The notes beneath the pieces are model-generated. The model was given only the letters and a program-made list of their open reading frames with translations. It searched no databases and had not been told where the DNA came from. The position numbers and the translations under genes are program-made. Shown here piece by piece: positions 1 to 9,757 of a stretch of 64,000 nucleotides of DNA. Source of the stretch: G963667675 sp965197565 (GTDB taxonomy: Bacteria > Chloroflexota > Dehalococcoidia > Lucifugimonadales > UBA3495). The DNA lies in NCBI GenBank assembly GCA_965197565.1, contig CBDANK010000003.1, positions 992,001 to 1,056,000 of the forward strand. Reading direction: 5' to 3'. Positions within the stretch are counted from its first letter, which is position 1, and each line of letters begins with the position of its first letter.

Positions 1-1460
<1,460 letters not shown>

Positions 1461-1532
1461 AAAAACCTTACTTCCTTCCACTATTCAGTTGTTAAAGTGC
1501 CGCCACCACTCCGCAAGAGCGGTAGGAAACCA

Positions 1533-1561
1533 AGTATACTCGCCTATCCTTGGGCTGTCAA
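1533..1561 (-). promoter_or_regulatory. Promoter of the 16S rRNA gene
   Basis: Read on the minus strand there is a perfect -35 TTGACA at 1561-1556, a 17-base spacer and a -10 TATACT at 1538-1533. It lies about 70 bases upstream of the mature 16S 5' end, as expected for a leader that is later processed off. No other sigma-70-like site this good was noticed in 1461-1664. Confidence 0.8.
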
Positions 1562-1664
1562 GATGATATGCTCGTTTTAACAGGGTCTTTATTTAAGCTC
1601 TTAGCCCTCCTTCAAAAAGAGAGCAAATGGGGGGTCTGAAGGTTATTGGCCCGCGAATTGAACT

Positions 1665-2036
1665 CTAAGGCTCGGTCTGCTCGGTGGGGCTGCCGTAGAC
1701 GGTTATCGTAATGTGGGCCATGGAGGTGTCGTCCGGGGCCCCATGCCAGTGGTTCTCCCCGGCGGGAATCAAGACAACGTCCCCCTCAGTGACCGTGAGC
1801 ACTTCATGGTCCGTGGCCACTTTACCCGTGCCCTTGGTTATGACCAATATCTGGTCGTCGGAGTGCTTGTGGAATTTGTTGCGTGAACCGGCGCTGAATT
1901 CGACGATGGCACAGTTGAAGTTTTCGCTTTGTCCGGAGCCATAAAGAGACTGCAGGTATACCTGGGTCCCGGTCATGAGGCCGCCGGTCATTGGTAGAGG
2001 CTCCTTGGCCACGTCTTTCATTGTAACTTTCTGCAC
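1665..2036 (-). CDS. Small single-domain cupin protein, copy 1
   Basis: This 123-residue protein has both cupin motifs: a metal-binding FHKHSDDQ segment followed by GTGKV at about residues 56-73, and GDVVLIPAGENHWHG at about 86-100. The histidines and glutamine would form a metal site in a beta-barrel. The substrate cannot be told; such proteins include dioxygenases, isomerases and sensors. It follows its paralogue with a 10-base gap on the same strand and probably shares its transcript. The two proteins agree at most positions, so this is a recent tandem duplication. Confidence 0.88.
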   Translation of the reverse strand: MQKVTMKDVAKEPLPMTGGLMTGTQVYLQSLYGSGQSENFNCAIVEFSAGSRNKFHKHSDDQILVITKGTGKVATDHEVLTVTEGDVVLIPAGENHWHGAPDDTSMAHITITVYGSPTEQTEP

Positions 2037-2046
2037 GAAATCTCTC

Positions 2047-2418
2047 CTATGCCTCTGTTTGCTCGGTATCGCTGCCGGCGACGGTTATGGTTATGTGGGC
2101 CATGGAGGTGTCGTCCGGGGCGCCGTGCCAGTGGTTTTCCCTGGCTGGAATCAGAACAACGTCCCCCTCGGTGACTGTGATAACTTCATCATCCGTAGCC
2201 ACTTTTCCTGTTCCCGCCGTGATGACCAATATCTGGTCGCCGGAGTGTTTGTGGAACTTGTTGCGGGAACCGGCGCTAAATTCGACGATAGAAAAGTTGA
2301 AGTTTTGGCTTTCGCCGGTCTCCAATACAGGTTGCCTATAGACCTGAGTGCCGGTCATCAGGCCGCCAGTCATTTCCGCAGGCGTCTTGGGCACGTCTTT
2401 CATTGTTACTTTCTTCAC
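2047..2418 (-). CDS. Small single-domain cupin protein, copy 2
   Basis: This 123-residue cupin has the same length and layout as its downstream neighbour. The motifs are FHKHSGDQ with GTGKV at about residues 56-73 and GDVVLIPARENHWHG at 86-100. It starts MKKVTMKDV; the preceding bases include an aggaggt-like ribosome site. As the first gene of the pair it is probably the parent or a sub-functionalised copy. The copies differ mainly in the N-terminal third, near residues 10-40, where a ligand-facing strand would lie. No enzymatic function can be assigned from sequence. Confidence 0.88.
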   Translation of the reverse strand: MKKVTMKDVPKTPAEMTGGLMTGTQVYRQPVLETGESQNFNFSIVEFSAGSRNKFHKHSGDQILVITAGTGKVATDDEVITVTEGDVVLIPARENHWHGAPDDTSMAHITITVAGSDTEQTEA

Positions 2419-2662
2419 TGAATACCTCCTTTAGCGTTCCGCCTCAAAATTCCGATAATCTCCGCCGACCCTCACGAGTAAATCTCCGGCCCAACCATAT
2501 CCCTACAAAGAATTCCTCCCTAGCGGTCTGTAGGCTAGGAAGCGGGCCGGTGGGAATGTGAAGATTAGCTTGAGATTGAAGCGGTTAGAATCAGCCGTTG
2601 AGCCAGCCATTGACAATGATACCTTGGTCTGCCTGGCAAGTCCACCGCCATAGCCGGCCAGG

Positions 2663-3973
2663 TCATGGGGCCTGGCCCCCGTCCGGTGAGGGTCCGATGC
2701 CATCAACCCGTTGCCCGCCGAGAAACAAGGCTGTTACCCGCCGGAGGTCCTTGATGTCCTCAGCTGGGTTTCCTTCCACCAAGAGCAGGTCCGCTTCCTT
2801 GCCCGCCTCGATGGTGCCTATAGATTCCAGGATTCCCATGGCGGCGGCCGCGTCCCGGGTGCCGGCGAGAACGGCCTGCATGGGAGAGAGACCCACTTCA
2901 TGCATTACCAGAAGCTCCGCATGAAAGTTCCCAAATCTGCCGGTGCTCCAGCCAGCGTCGGAGCCGCCAATCAGTTTAACTCCCATATCGATGAGCCTTC
3001 CGAACTGGTCGGTCGATATTCGTAGGAACTCTTCCGACCTGTTTAGAATTACATTCTCTTCCGGGGAGAGGCCTTGGCGGTCCCGCTTTTGTTGAAGTAG
3101 GGCCATCATTGGTTTACCAAGGGAAAGGGTCGGATTCACCCATATACCGGAGTCGGCCAACCGTTGTGCCGTGGATTGATCGAAGCGGTAGCTGCCGTCG
3201 GGGTCGTACATGAAGCAATGAAAGATCATGTCAACCCCGGCGTCCATGGCCTGGTTGACAGCCACCGTGGACCGGCAGTGGGCTGCTACCGGTCTCTGCC
3301 GGTTATGGGCCTCTTCAGTGAGGACGGTCAGCTCTTCCGGCGTAAAGGCTGGGCGGAAGGGATCGCTGCTGAGGGTGCTGCCGCCGGAAGCCGCTACTTT
3401 TATCAAGTCCGCTCCCTCCTTAATAAGCTGACGCACCTGTTTACGGATAGCATCGGCGCCGTCTACTTCTCCCCCCATGAACCAAAGATGGCCTCCGGTA
3501 ACGGTGATGGGCCGGCCCGCCACTCGCACCCGGGGACCGTCCACTATCCCCAAGGCAATCCCTTCCTTCAAGGAAAAGGCGGTCCGGTTCCACGCTCCAC
3601 AGTCGCACAGGGTCGTTACGCCTGATTGCAGAGCGAGACGCACGTTCTGAGCGGAGCGCAGCAACCGCACATCGTCGGTATCCTGGTCTACTTCTTCGCC
3701 GGTGCGCCCGTCTCCGGGCATATTGGTGTGAGTATGGCAGTCGATCAGTCCGGGCAAAAGAGTATGCTCAGGGAAGTCCAGAGTCTGTCCCTCGGCAACC
3801 GCTCGGGACGCCTCAGAAGGCGCCGCTGGGGTGCCCAGTTGCTTTTCTGGTCCGACCCACAGGATGCGGTTGTCCTTAATAACCACCGCTGCGTCTTCCC
3901 TGGGCGGTCCGCCAAGACCGTCGATTAACTTGCCTGGTTTGATCACCTGCATATCGGAATTTTCCAGCGGCAA
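2663..3973 (-). CDS. Metal-dependent amidohydrolase, imidazolonepropionase/prolidase-like
   Basis: This 436-residue protein of the amidohydrolase superfamily should hydrolyse an amide or related bond at one or two metals inside a TIM barrel. The N-terminal metal motif HTH is in LIDCHTHTN near residue 80, a candidate carboxylated lysine is in DLIKVAASGG near 193, metal histidines are in AAHCRST and IFHCFM at about 232-252, and the catalytic aspartate is in GGSDAG near 340. The start is TTG, supported by GAGGAGG seven bases upstream; an internal ATG at codon 8 lacks such a site. The substrate is unknown. It lies downstream of the iron-type permease on the same strand but separated by about 60 bases. 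Confidence 0.88.
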   Translation of the reverse strand: MPLENSDMQVIKPGKLIDGLGGPPREDAAVVIKDNRILWVGPEKQLGTPAAPSEASRAVAEGQTLDFPEHTLLPGLIDCHTHTNMPGDGRTGEEVDQDTDDVRLLRSAQNVRLALQSGVTTLCDCGAWNRTAFSLKEGIALGIVDGPRVRVAGRPITVTGGHLWFMGGEVDGADAIRKQVRQLIKEGADLIKVAASGGSTLSSDPFRPAFTPEELTVLTEEAHNRQRPVAAHCRSTVAVNQAMDAGVDMIFHCFMYDPDGSYRFDQSTAQRLADSGIWVNPTLSLGKPMMALLQQKRDRQGLSPEENVILNRSEEFLRISTDQFGRLIDMGVKLIGGSDAGWSTGRFGNFHAELLVMHEVGLSPMQAVLAGTRDAAAAMGILESIGTIEAGKEADLLLVEGNPAEDIKDLRRVTALFLGGQRVDGIGPSPDGGQAP

Positions 3974-4033
3974 AATGCTGCCTCCTCATAGTAGCGGACC
4001 GGTAGCGGACCGCGTCTCGGCGTCCCCGTTCGA

Positions 4034-5578
4034 TTATAGCCTACGCCGTTCACCCAACATAAAGAAAGCCAACGGAACTGAGGAAACAAGAATCAATAAA
4101 AGGGCCGGCGCGGCAGCACGAGCAAAGAAGGCTTCCGATGTTGCGGCCCATATGGAGGTGGCCAAGGTGTTGAAACCGATGGGACTCAATATCAGGGTCG
4201 CGGGCAGCTCTTTCATAGTGAGTAGAAAGACCAATGCTGCCCCGGCAAAAATGCCCGGAGCAACCAAGGGCAGGGTAACCGAACCGAAAACACCTAGAGG
4301 GGTCCGTCCCAGACTTCTAGCGGCTTCTTCCATTCGGGGGCTGACTTGAAGCAAAGAGGTCCTGGCCGCCCCAACGGCCGGTGAGAGAAAAAGGACTACA
4401 TAGGCAAAAACCAGCATCACCGTGGTCTGATATAACGGCGGCGTGTAGTGGACCCCGAAGAACACCAGTGAGAGGGCAATAGGGATTCCGGGTAAAGCGA
4501 AGCCGATGTAGGTCGCTCGTTCCAAGAGAGTGCTGAGGACACTGGGGTAGCGGACGGAAAAGGCGGCCACAGGCAGGGCCGCCACAATCGCAGCCCCAGC
4601 GGCCAGGCTCGAGACGTACAACGAGTTGAGAGCAGCCCCCCACAAAATCAGCAAGGGTTCGCCAGCCGAGACGCCCCGGAACAACCAATAAGCTAAAACG
4701 GATATGGGGAAGGCCAAAGATACGGCGACTATGCTGGCGCAGAAGATGAGCGACGGCCAGCGCCACCGTCCCAACCGGACCGGCGGCGTGGGCCTCGCCG
4801 CTCCCGGACCGCTGGTGTAGTACCTGGAACGGCCGCGGGTGAGGGCCTCAGCAGCCATGATGCCCAAGGCCAAGGCCGCCAAGACCAAAGACATCGCTGC
4901 GCCCAGGGTCCGGTCCAAGGCGGACTCGTACTGAATGAAGATGGCCCAAGTAAAGGTTTCGTATCGCAGCAACGAAACCGCTCCGAAGTCGCTTAGGGTA
5001 TACAAGCCTACTAGCAAGGCTCCGGCGGCGATCGACGGCCTCAGTTGGGGTAAGGTTACCTGGAAGAAAGTGGACCAAGAGTTGCGCCCCAGGCCTCGAG
5101 AGCTTTCTTCCAATGACCGGTCCATGCGCCGCAAAGCCGCCCTTACGGTAAGAAGCACATAGGGGTAAGTGAGGAGGGTGAGAGTCAGCAGGGCACCGGG
5201 AAACCCGTAGATTTCGGGCAGGCGGTCCACCCCAAAAGGACCGTCCAATAGCTTTTGCAGCATCCCGTTGGGCCCTAAAGCAACAACAACTATAAAGCCG
5301 GCGACATAGCTCGGTATCACTAGAGGAAGAGCGGTCAATACCGCCCAGAAGTTGCGTAGGGGCAGATCAGTACGGGCGGTCAACCAAGCTATCGGGACCG
5401 CAAGAGCGATAGAGGCGGCAGTGACTCCCCCCAACAGCAATAGGGTCCGCCCTAGAATTTCCAGCACCCGCAGCCTGAAAAGAACGTCCCAAGCATCTGA
5501 ACCGGCGCCGACGGTGCGCAGCACCAGATAGACTAGGGGCAGCAGCACAGCAGCGGCCACCGCCATTGCGGGGAGCAA
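4034..5578 (-). CDS. Iron(III)-type ABC transporter permease, fused double-domain
   Basis: This 514-residue membrane protein carries two permease domains in one chain, each with several hydrophobic segments and an EAA-like loop (EESSRGLGRNS near residue 155; EEAARSLGRTPLG near 425). This is the layout of FbpB/SfuB-type Fe3+ permeases. The chosen start is TTG; a GGAGGAGG lies about 18 bases upstream, which is too far, so the true N-terminus is uncertain. The ATPase partner is encoded divergently 640 bases away. No periplasmic iron-binding protein gene is in the window, so it is probably encoded elsewhere. Confidence 0.87.
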   Translation of the reverse strand: MLPAMAVAAAVLLPLVYLVLRTVGAGSDAWDVLFRLRVLEILGRTLLLLGGVTAASIALAVPIAWLTARTDLPLRNFWAVLTALPLVIPSYVAGFIVVVALGPNGMLQKLLDGPFGVDRLPEIYGFPGALLTLTLLTYPYVLLTVRAALRRMDRSLEESSRGLGRNSWSTFFQVTLPQLRPSIAAGALLVGLYTLSDFGAVSLLRYETFTWAIFIQYESALDRTLGAAMSLVLAALALGIMAAEALTRGRSRYYTSGPGAARPTPPVRLGRWRWPSLIFCASIVAVSLAFPISVLAYWLFRGVSAGEPLLILWGAALNSLYVSSLAAGAAIVAALPVAAFSVRYPSVLSTLLERATYIGFALPGIPIALSLVFFGVHYTPPLYQTTVMLVFAYVVLFLSPAVGAARTSLLQVSPRMEEAARSLGRTPLGVFGSVTLPLVAPGIFAGAALVFLLTMKELPATLILSPIGFNTLATSIWAATSEAFFARAAAPALLLILVSSVPLAFFMLGERRRL

Positions 5579-6219
5579 TACAACGGCAGGGGTCCGCCTC
5601 CTCCGGTCAAATAGACCTCGACCGGGAAGGACCGATTTAGATGCCGATCGAGAAGTCGAAGCTCACCGCCTGCCGGTTGGTCTGGTTTTCAAGAAACCAA
5701 TTGACAACGCACTAATATCATACTATCCATGGGAAATAAAAGTGTATGCACTTTGGTCTGAAATATGGCATACTTATCAAGGAATACATGTGCAAGCGAC
5801 AAGACTTGAAAAAAGAATACACCAGATGCAAAAATAGTGTCAAATACTCGAAGGGATATGCGTACTTGGCTTGAAACTTGTGACCTGTGGAACGGGCTGA
5901 GTCGTTGCCGGTTGCTACGATTTCGTTACATCGGCAATGAGGATGCGCCGCCAAAGATGCCGGATTTAAGTATTGACAACGTGAGGATGCGTCTCTACAC
6001 TATGCCCCGGATCAGCCACAGTTACATCCCTTGAGTGTACAGGCGTATTAAATCGATTAGTTGGCCCTGTAAACCGGCTGTCAGTGCCCATTGAAGCGGA
6101 TATCCGAACTAAGGCGGCGCATCATTCATGTATAGGCAAGCGGTCGACTTTATAGATTGGGATAGCATGTCTGCATCAGGGAACAACAAACTCGATGGCC
6201 TAAAGCGGAGGAGGGGCCC
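5579..6219. other. Divergent intergenic region between iron transporter genes
   Basis: This 641-base stretch separates the permease (minus) from the ATPase (plus). It has no convincing gene; the short open frames lack coding character. It is more AT-rich than its surroundings between about 5700 and 5850 and holds a good plus-strand promoter at 5973-6001. I found no second copy of the DtxR-like palindrome seen at 7475 here. Confidence 0.6.
5973..6001 (+). promoter_or_regulatory. Sigma-70-type promoter for the iron-type ATPase gene
   Basis: TTGACA at 5973-5978, 17 bases, then TACACT at 5996-6001. It is oriented toward the ABC ATPase whose start is about 215 bases downstream, which would leave a long leader. 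The match is read from sequence; use in the cell is inferred. Confidence 0.5.
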
Positions 6220-7404
6220 ATGGTAGCCCCCGCCAAGCTGCTTCGCAATGGTCTGGGCCGCATATCCAGAACGCCCCAACAGAGGCCGAACGGAGCGGAC
6301 CCGGTTGACGATAACTCGGGCGGCGCCGCGCTGGCTCTGGAGTGCCGTTCTCTATGCAAACGCTTTGGCGATGTTGAGGTGGTACATGACTTGGACCTCA
6401 GGGTATTGGCGGGTCAGGTGCTGGTTCTTCTTGGCCCCAGCGGATGCGGCAAGACCACCGCTCTTCGCCTCATAGCCGGCTTCGAGCAGCCCGATGGCGG
6501 CACGATTTCTCTGGGAGGACACATAGTCAGCGGTCCAGGGACTGAAGTAGCTCCGGAGAAACGCCGGGTGGGGATGGTGTTTCAAGAAGGAGCGCTTTTC
6601 CCCCACCTCAACGTGGAACGTAATATTTCTTTTGGGCTGAGCCGCAAGGACGGGCAAAGCGGCAGAGTGAGAGATGTTCTTGATCTGGTGGGACTGAGCC
6701 ACCTCCGCCACCGGATGCCTCACGAGCTATCCGGGGGTCAGCAGCAACGGGTAGCCTTGGGCCGAGCCTTGGCGCCACAACCCGAATTACTGCTGCTGGA
6801 CGAACCCTTCGCCAACCTAGACCCCAAGCTTCGGGACCAAGTCCGCCAAGATGTTCTGGAAATAGTCCGGGCCAGTCACTCCACCACCGTCTTTGTGACC
6901 CACGACCAAGAGGAAGCCCTGCTTGTTGGAGACACTATCGCAGTGATGAACCAGGGGCGCTTGGAGCAGACCGGGTCTCCCCAGGAAATGTTCACCAGCC
7001 CCTCCTCCCGGTTTGTCGCTCAATTCATCGGTATGGTAGATTTCTTGCCGGCCCGGAGAGTTAACGGCAGATTAATGACCGAGGTGGGATCGGTAGAGTG
7101 GAGAACCCATTGGGGTTCTTGGTCGGAACAGCAAGAGGGAGGGTCGCAGGACTCGGAATTGGAGGTGATGGTCCGGCCGGACTGCCTGGACTGTTACCCC
7201 TCGGACAAAGGACAGGGCATAATTGTAGACCGGGAATTCCGAGGCGCCTTCTATATCTATCGGGTGGGTTTTCCGTCGGGTAACACAGTGCGCTGCTTGC
7301 TGCCCCACACGTTGGAATATCCGGTGGGTGAGGCCGTGGGAGTCGCGTTGCGGCATGGACACATGCTAAGACCCTTCCCCAAGGGGGAATCCCCCAACTA
7401 CTGA
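6220..7404 (+). CDS. Iron(III)-type ABC transporter ATP-binding protein
   Basis: This 394-residue ATPase energises import by the permease encoded divergently. The Walker A motif GPSGCGKTT is near residue 75, the signature LSGGQQQRVALGRAL near 170, Walker B LLLLDEPFANLD near 192, and the H-loop histidine in FVTHDQEE near 227. A C-terminal TOBE-like region of about 130 residues follows, as in FbpC and PotA-type ATPases. About 40 extra residues precede the ATPase core. The ATG start is supported by GGAGGAGGGG just upstream. Neighbouring the DtxR-type regulator supports a role in iron or manganese uptake. Confidence 0.88.
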   Translation: MVAPAKLLRNGLGRISRTPQQRPNGADPVDDNSGGAALALECRSLCKRFGDVEVVHDLDLRVLAGQVLVLLGPSGCGKTTALRLIAGFEQPDGGTISLGGHIVSGPGTEVAPEKRRVGMVFQEGALFPHLNVERNISFGLSRKDGQSGRVRDVLDLVGLSHLRHRMPHELSGGQQQRVALGRALAPQPELLLLDEPFANLDPKLRDQVRQDVLEIVRASHSTTVFVTHDQEEALLVGDTIAVMNQGRLEQTGSPQEMFTSPSSRFVAQFIGMVDFLPARRVNGRLMTEVGSVEWRTHWGSWSEQQEGGSQDSELEVMVRPDCLDCYPSDKGQGIIVDREFRGAFYIYRVGFPSGNTVRCLLPHTLEYPVGEAVGVALRHGHMLRPFPKGESPNY

Positions 7405-7474
7405 CTGCAACGAGTGTTTAGGCCGGAATGCGACCGGCGCCGGTTTGGTCAGCTAGTTTGCGGTATTCTTCACC

Positions 7475-7485
7475 GTTAGCCTAAC
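7475..7485. promoter_or_regulatory. DtxR-like operator
   Basis: The 11-base sequence GTTAGCCTAAC is a perfect palindrome around one central base. It equals the core of the published DtxR/IdeR consensus (GTTAGSCTAAC). It sits 18 bases before the start codon of the DtxR-family gene, where binding would block transcription or translation initiation. This suggests metal-dependent autoregulation. The flanking bases do not extend the 19-base consensus well. Confidence 0.6.
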
Positions 7486-7503
7486 TCAACGACCTCCACG
7501 AGT

Positions 7504-8262
7504 ATGGCCATGACTTCCCGAAAACGAGGCAGCGGACAAAATAGGATGGCGGAAGCGGAACAGCCCTACGAGCGGTTGTCGGCCGGAACCGAAAACTACT
7601 TATTGTCTCTATACAAGCTGTGGGAAGATTCCGAAGTCCCCACCATTACTCAACTGACCGACACTCTCAAGCGATTGCCGTCGACGGAGGGTCTGGGAAC
7701 TTCGGTGCCATCGGTAGCCGGCATGATCCGCCGAATGCAGCGGCAGGCTTTGGTTGACATCGGTCAAGACAAGCGCATCAGGCTGACCAAGAAGGGCCTA
7801 GAGGGTGCCGAGGACATCGCCCGGAGGCACCGGCTGGCCGAATGGCTGGTGGTGCGGTTGTTGGGTATGGAGCTCCACCAAGCCCATAACGAAGCCCACC
7901 GTTTGGAGCACGGGATATCCCCTGAGTTTGAGGAAAAGCTGGTGGAGCGGCTGAATCATCCGACCCATTCGCCCTTTGGGCGTCCGATTCCAGGCTCTGG
8001 CCAGCCCAAGACGCCGGCCAACTCCTTGCCCCTGGATACAGCAACACTGGATGTGACCTACGTTGTAGCCCGGGTCCCTGAGGAAGACTCAGAGCTCTTG
8101 CACTTTTTGGTGGATTCCATGATCGTTCCCGATCATGAAATAAAGATTGTTGGAGCCGCTCCCTACTTGGGGGTGTTGCAGGTTTCGACTCAAAAGGACA
8201 CCTTGTCCATAAGCTACAACGTGGCTCACGAGATCCTGGTCTGCAAGCCATCAGAAGGCTGA
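7504..8262 (+). CDS. DtxR-family metal-dependent transcriptional regulator
   Basis: This 252-residue protein has the winged-helix DNA-binding domain of DtxR/MntR regulators (TENYLLSLYKLWE to RLTKKGLEGAEDI, residues 27-105). The metal-binding dimerisation helices follow: RRHRLAEWLVVRLLGM, EAHRLEHGISPEFEEKL and HPTHSPFGRPIP at about 108-165. A C-terminal domain of about 75 residues is present. Members repress iron or manganese uptake genes when metal is plentiful. A DtxR-like palindrome lies just upstream, and the iron-type ATPase gene precedes it by 100 bases, so this regulator probably controls that transporter. Confidence 0.9.
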   Translation: MAMTSRKRGSGQNRMAEAEQPYERLSAGTENYLLSLYKLWEDSEVPTITQLTDTLKRLPSTEGLGTSVPSVAGMIRRMQRQALVDIGQDKRIRLTKKGLEGAEDIARRHRLAEWLVVRLLGMELHQAHNEAHRLEHGISPEFEEKLVERLNHPTHSPFGRPIPGSGQPKTPANSLPLDTATLDVTYVVARVPEEDSELLHFLVDSMIVPDHEIKIVGAAPYLGVLQVSTQKDTLSISYNVAHEILVCKPSEG

Positions 8263-8263
8263 T

Positions 8264-8821
8264 TTATCCCTCCGGCAGCAGAGTGCGCCGCACCATAGCC
8301 CAACCTTCGGCCATGCTTCGTCCCGGCATGGGCGGCAATTCTCCTTCCCGGTTCACCTTGATCAATACGAACACCGGACCGGGCTGCGCTATTGCTTCTT
8401 CCAGACCTAGCAACAACTCTTCCAGCTTGTCGAACTGGTAGGTCTTGGCATAGCCGGCACTGCGGGCCATAGCCGGAAAATCCAGGTTGTCCAAGCCTCT
8501 GATGGGGATGCCTTGGGTGGACCTGTGGGAACCATCGTCGAATACCAGATGCACCAGGTTGCCCGGCTTGGACTCGCCGATGGTGGCCAGGCCGCCCAGA
8601 TCGGTCCGCAAAGTGGCGTCGCAGTCCAACACCATGACTTTACTGTCCGGCTGGGCCAAGGCCAAGCCCAAGGCCACGGCCGGCGCCCGGTCCATGCAGT
8701 CTTTCAAGTCCACGTCCAAGTCCCTGCGCTGGGACACGGTGCTCCACTCGCGCAGTGCTGACGAAGTAGCTACCACCAGGGCGTCCCTACGGTGAAAGTT
8801 TACCGCCCTGGTTGCCTCCAT
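8264..8821 (-). CDS. Degenerate ThDP-binding decarboxylase beta-like subunit
   Basis: This protein of about 185 residues matches the C-terminal pyrophosphate-binding domain of split decarboxylases such as sulfopyruvate decarboxylase beta. Aligned with its neighbour at 9140-9730, the usual GDG...N ThDP/magnesium motif is changed: LDGDG becomes LDCDA, the asparagine 7-8 residues later becomes aspartate (TDLG), and FDNG becomes FDDG. Catalysis with ThDP may therefore be weak or lost. It may be a regulatory subunit or act on another cofactor. The start could also be a TTG four codons earlier. It overlaps the small membrane protein gene by about 35 bases. Confidence 0.75.
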   Translation of the reverse strand: MEATRAVNFHRRDALVVATSSALREWSTVSQRRDLDVDLKDCMDRAPAVALGLALAQPDSKVMVLDCDATLRTDLGGLATIGESKPGNLVHLVFDDGSHRSTQGIPIRGLDNLDFPAMARSAGYAKTYQFDKLEELLLGLEEAIAQPGPVFVLIKVNREGELPPMPGRSMAEGWAMVRRTLLPEG

Positions 8822-9059
8822 CGAGGGGATCAATGGAATCGTCCTCCCTTTCGTTAGTTGAACGGGCCGTCAAAGGCGCCGGATCCTGTCTGCGTCCCGC
8901 CACCATCAGCGACATTGCGCCCAGTATCAAAGCGCCGCCCAAGACGCCCAGCGCCGGGTTAGGCTTGGAAAACCCCTGGAACAGCAGCCAGAAACCAAGA
9001 ACAATGCCAGCATAGGCCAGCAGTTTGCCGAACAATCCTTTTGCCAAGACCTTCAACAT
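8787..9059 (-). CDS. Small membrane protein of unknown function
   Basis: I do not recognise this 90-residue protein. It has two hydrophobic segments: about residues 10-27 (LLAYAGIVLGFWLLFQGF) and 33-55, followed by a polar, charged C-terminal tail. It lies between two ThDP beta-subunit genes on the same strand and overlaps the downstream one. The ATG at 9059 is preferred; an upstream in-frame TTG at 9098 would add 13 residues. It might anchor or accompany the decarboxylase module, but this rests only on position. Confidence 0.55.
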   Translation of the reverse strand: MLKVLAKGLFGKLLAYAGIVLGFWLLFQGFSKPNPALGVLGGALILGAMSLMVAGRRQDPAPLTARSTNEREDDSIDPLDGGNQGGKLSP

Positions 9060-9139
9060 ATCCGGCCCTAATATATGAAGAACCGAGGCAACACGCAAGC
9101 CGTCGCCTCGGCTTCAGGGGTTCGCCAAAAAACGAAATG

Positions 9140-9730
9140 CTAAGCGTCGCCGATAGCCTTTGGCAGCTCCTTGATGGCGTCGTGTATGCTGCGACTAGGC
9201 CGCGTACGGAACTGGACCGGAGTATTTTCGATCTCGGGCTTCACCGCCAAGTGGACGAAGACAGGCCCGGAGGCCCCCATCACCTCGTCGATCCTGGTGG
9301 ACAGGTCTTCCAGATTATCGAAAGAGAATGTGGCGGCGTAGCCAGCGGCTGAGGCCGTTTTTTCCCAATCGACACGCCCTGCGCCGGGCACCGGTTGCCC
9401 GCCGGTAACAGCGTACACTCCATTATCGAATAGGAAGTGGACCAGGTTTTGTGGAGCATTGTCGGCCAAGGTAACCATAGCGCCCAAGTTCATCAGTAGG
9501 CTGCCGTCCCCGTCCAGCACCATCACTTTTCGCTCGGGGTGGGCTAGGGCCAAGCCAAGGCCCACCGAAGAAGCCTTGCCCATGCAGCCGGACAAGGGGA
9601 AGTCGAGTTGCTCGTTGTTGGTTATGCTGGGCAGCCCAAAATGAACGTTGTTGGCGTTCATTGTGGGCACGATCACCGCGCCATTGCGCTTACTTTCCAG
9701 TAGTTTGACAGCGTCGGTATTGTCTATCAT
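9140..9730 (-). CDS. ThDP-dependent decarboxylase, beta (C-terminal) subunit, sulfopyruvate decarboxylase-like
   Basis: This 196-residue protein is the ThDP pyrophosphate-binding half of a split decarboxylase. The motif VMVLDGDGSLLMNLG at about residues 69-83 is the GDG...N magnesium/ThDP site, and FDNGVYAVTGG near 108 follows normally. The alpha half is encoded immediately upstream with a 27-base gap. ComDE-type enzymes decarboxylate sulfopyruvate; relatives act on phosphonopyruvate or other 2-oxo acids. The substrate here is open. A second, separate pair of the same kind is at 26533-27648. Confidence 0.85.
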   Translation of the reverse strand: MIDNTDAVKLLESKRNGAVIVPTMNANNVHFGLPSITNNEQLDFPLSGCMGKASSVGLGLALAHPERKVMVLDGDGSLLMNLGAMVTLADNAPQNLVHFLFDNGVYAVTGGQPVPGAGRVDWEKTASAAGYAATFSFDNLEDLSTRIDEVMGASGPVFVHLAVKPEIENTPVQFRTRPSRSIHDAIKELPKAIGDA

Positions 9731-9757
9731 GAGTTGTTATTCCGCCTCCAGCTTGGG

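Noticed and set aside
8251..8251. Minus-strand 157-codon frame opposite the DtxR gene
   Set aside because: Shadow of the coding strand.
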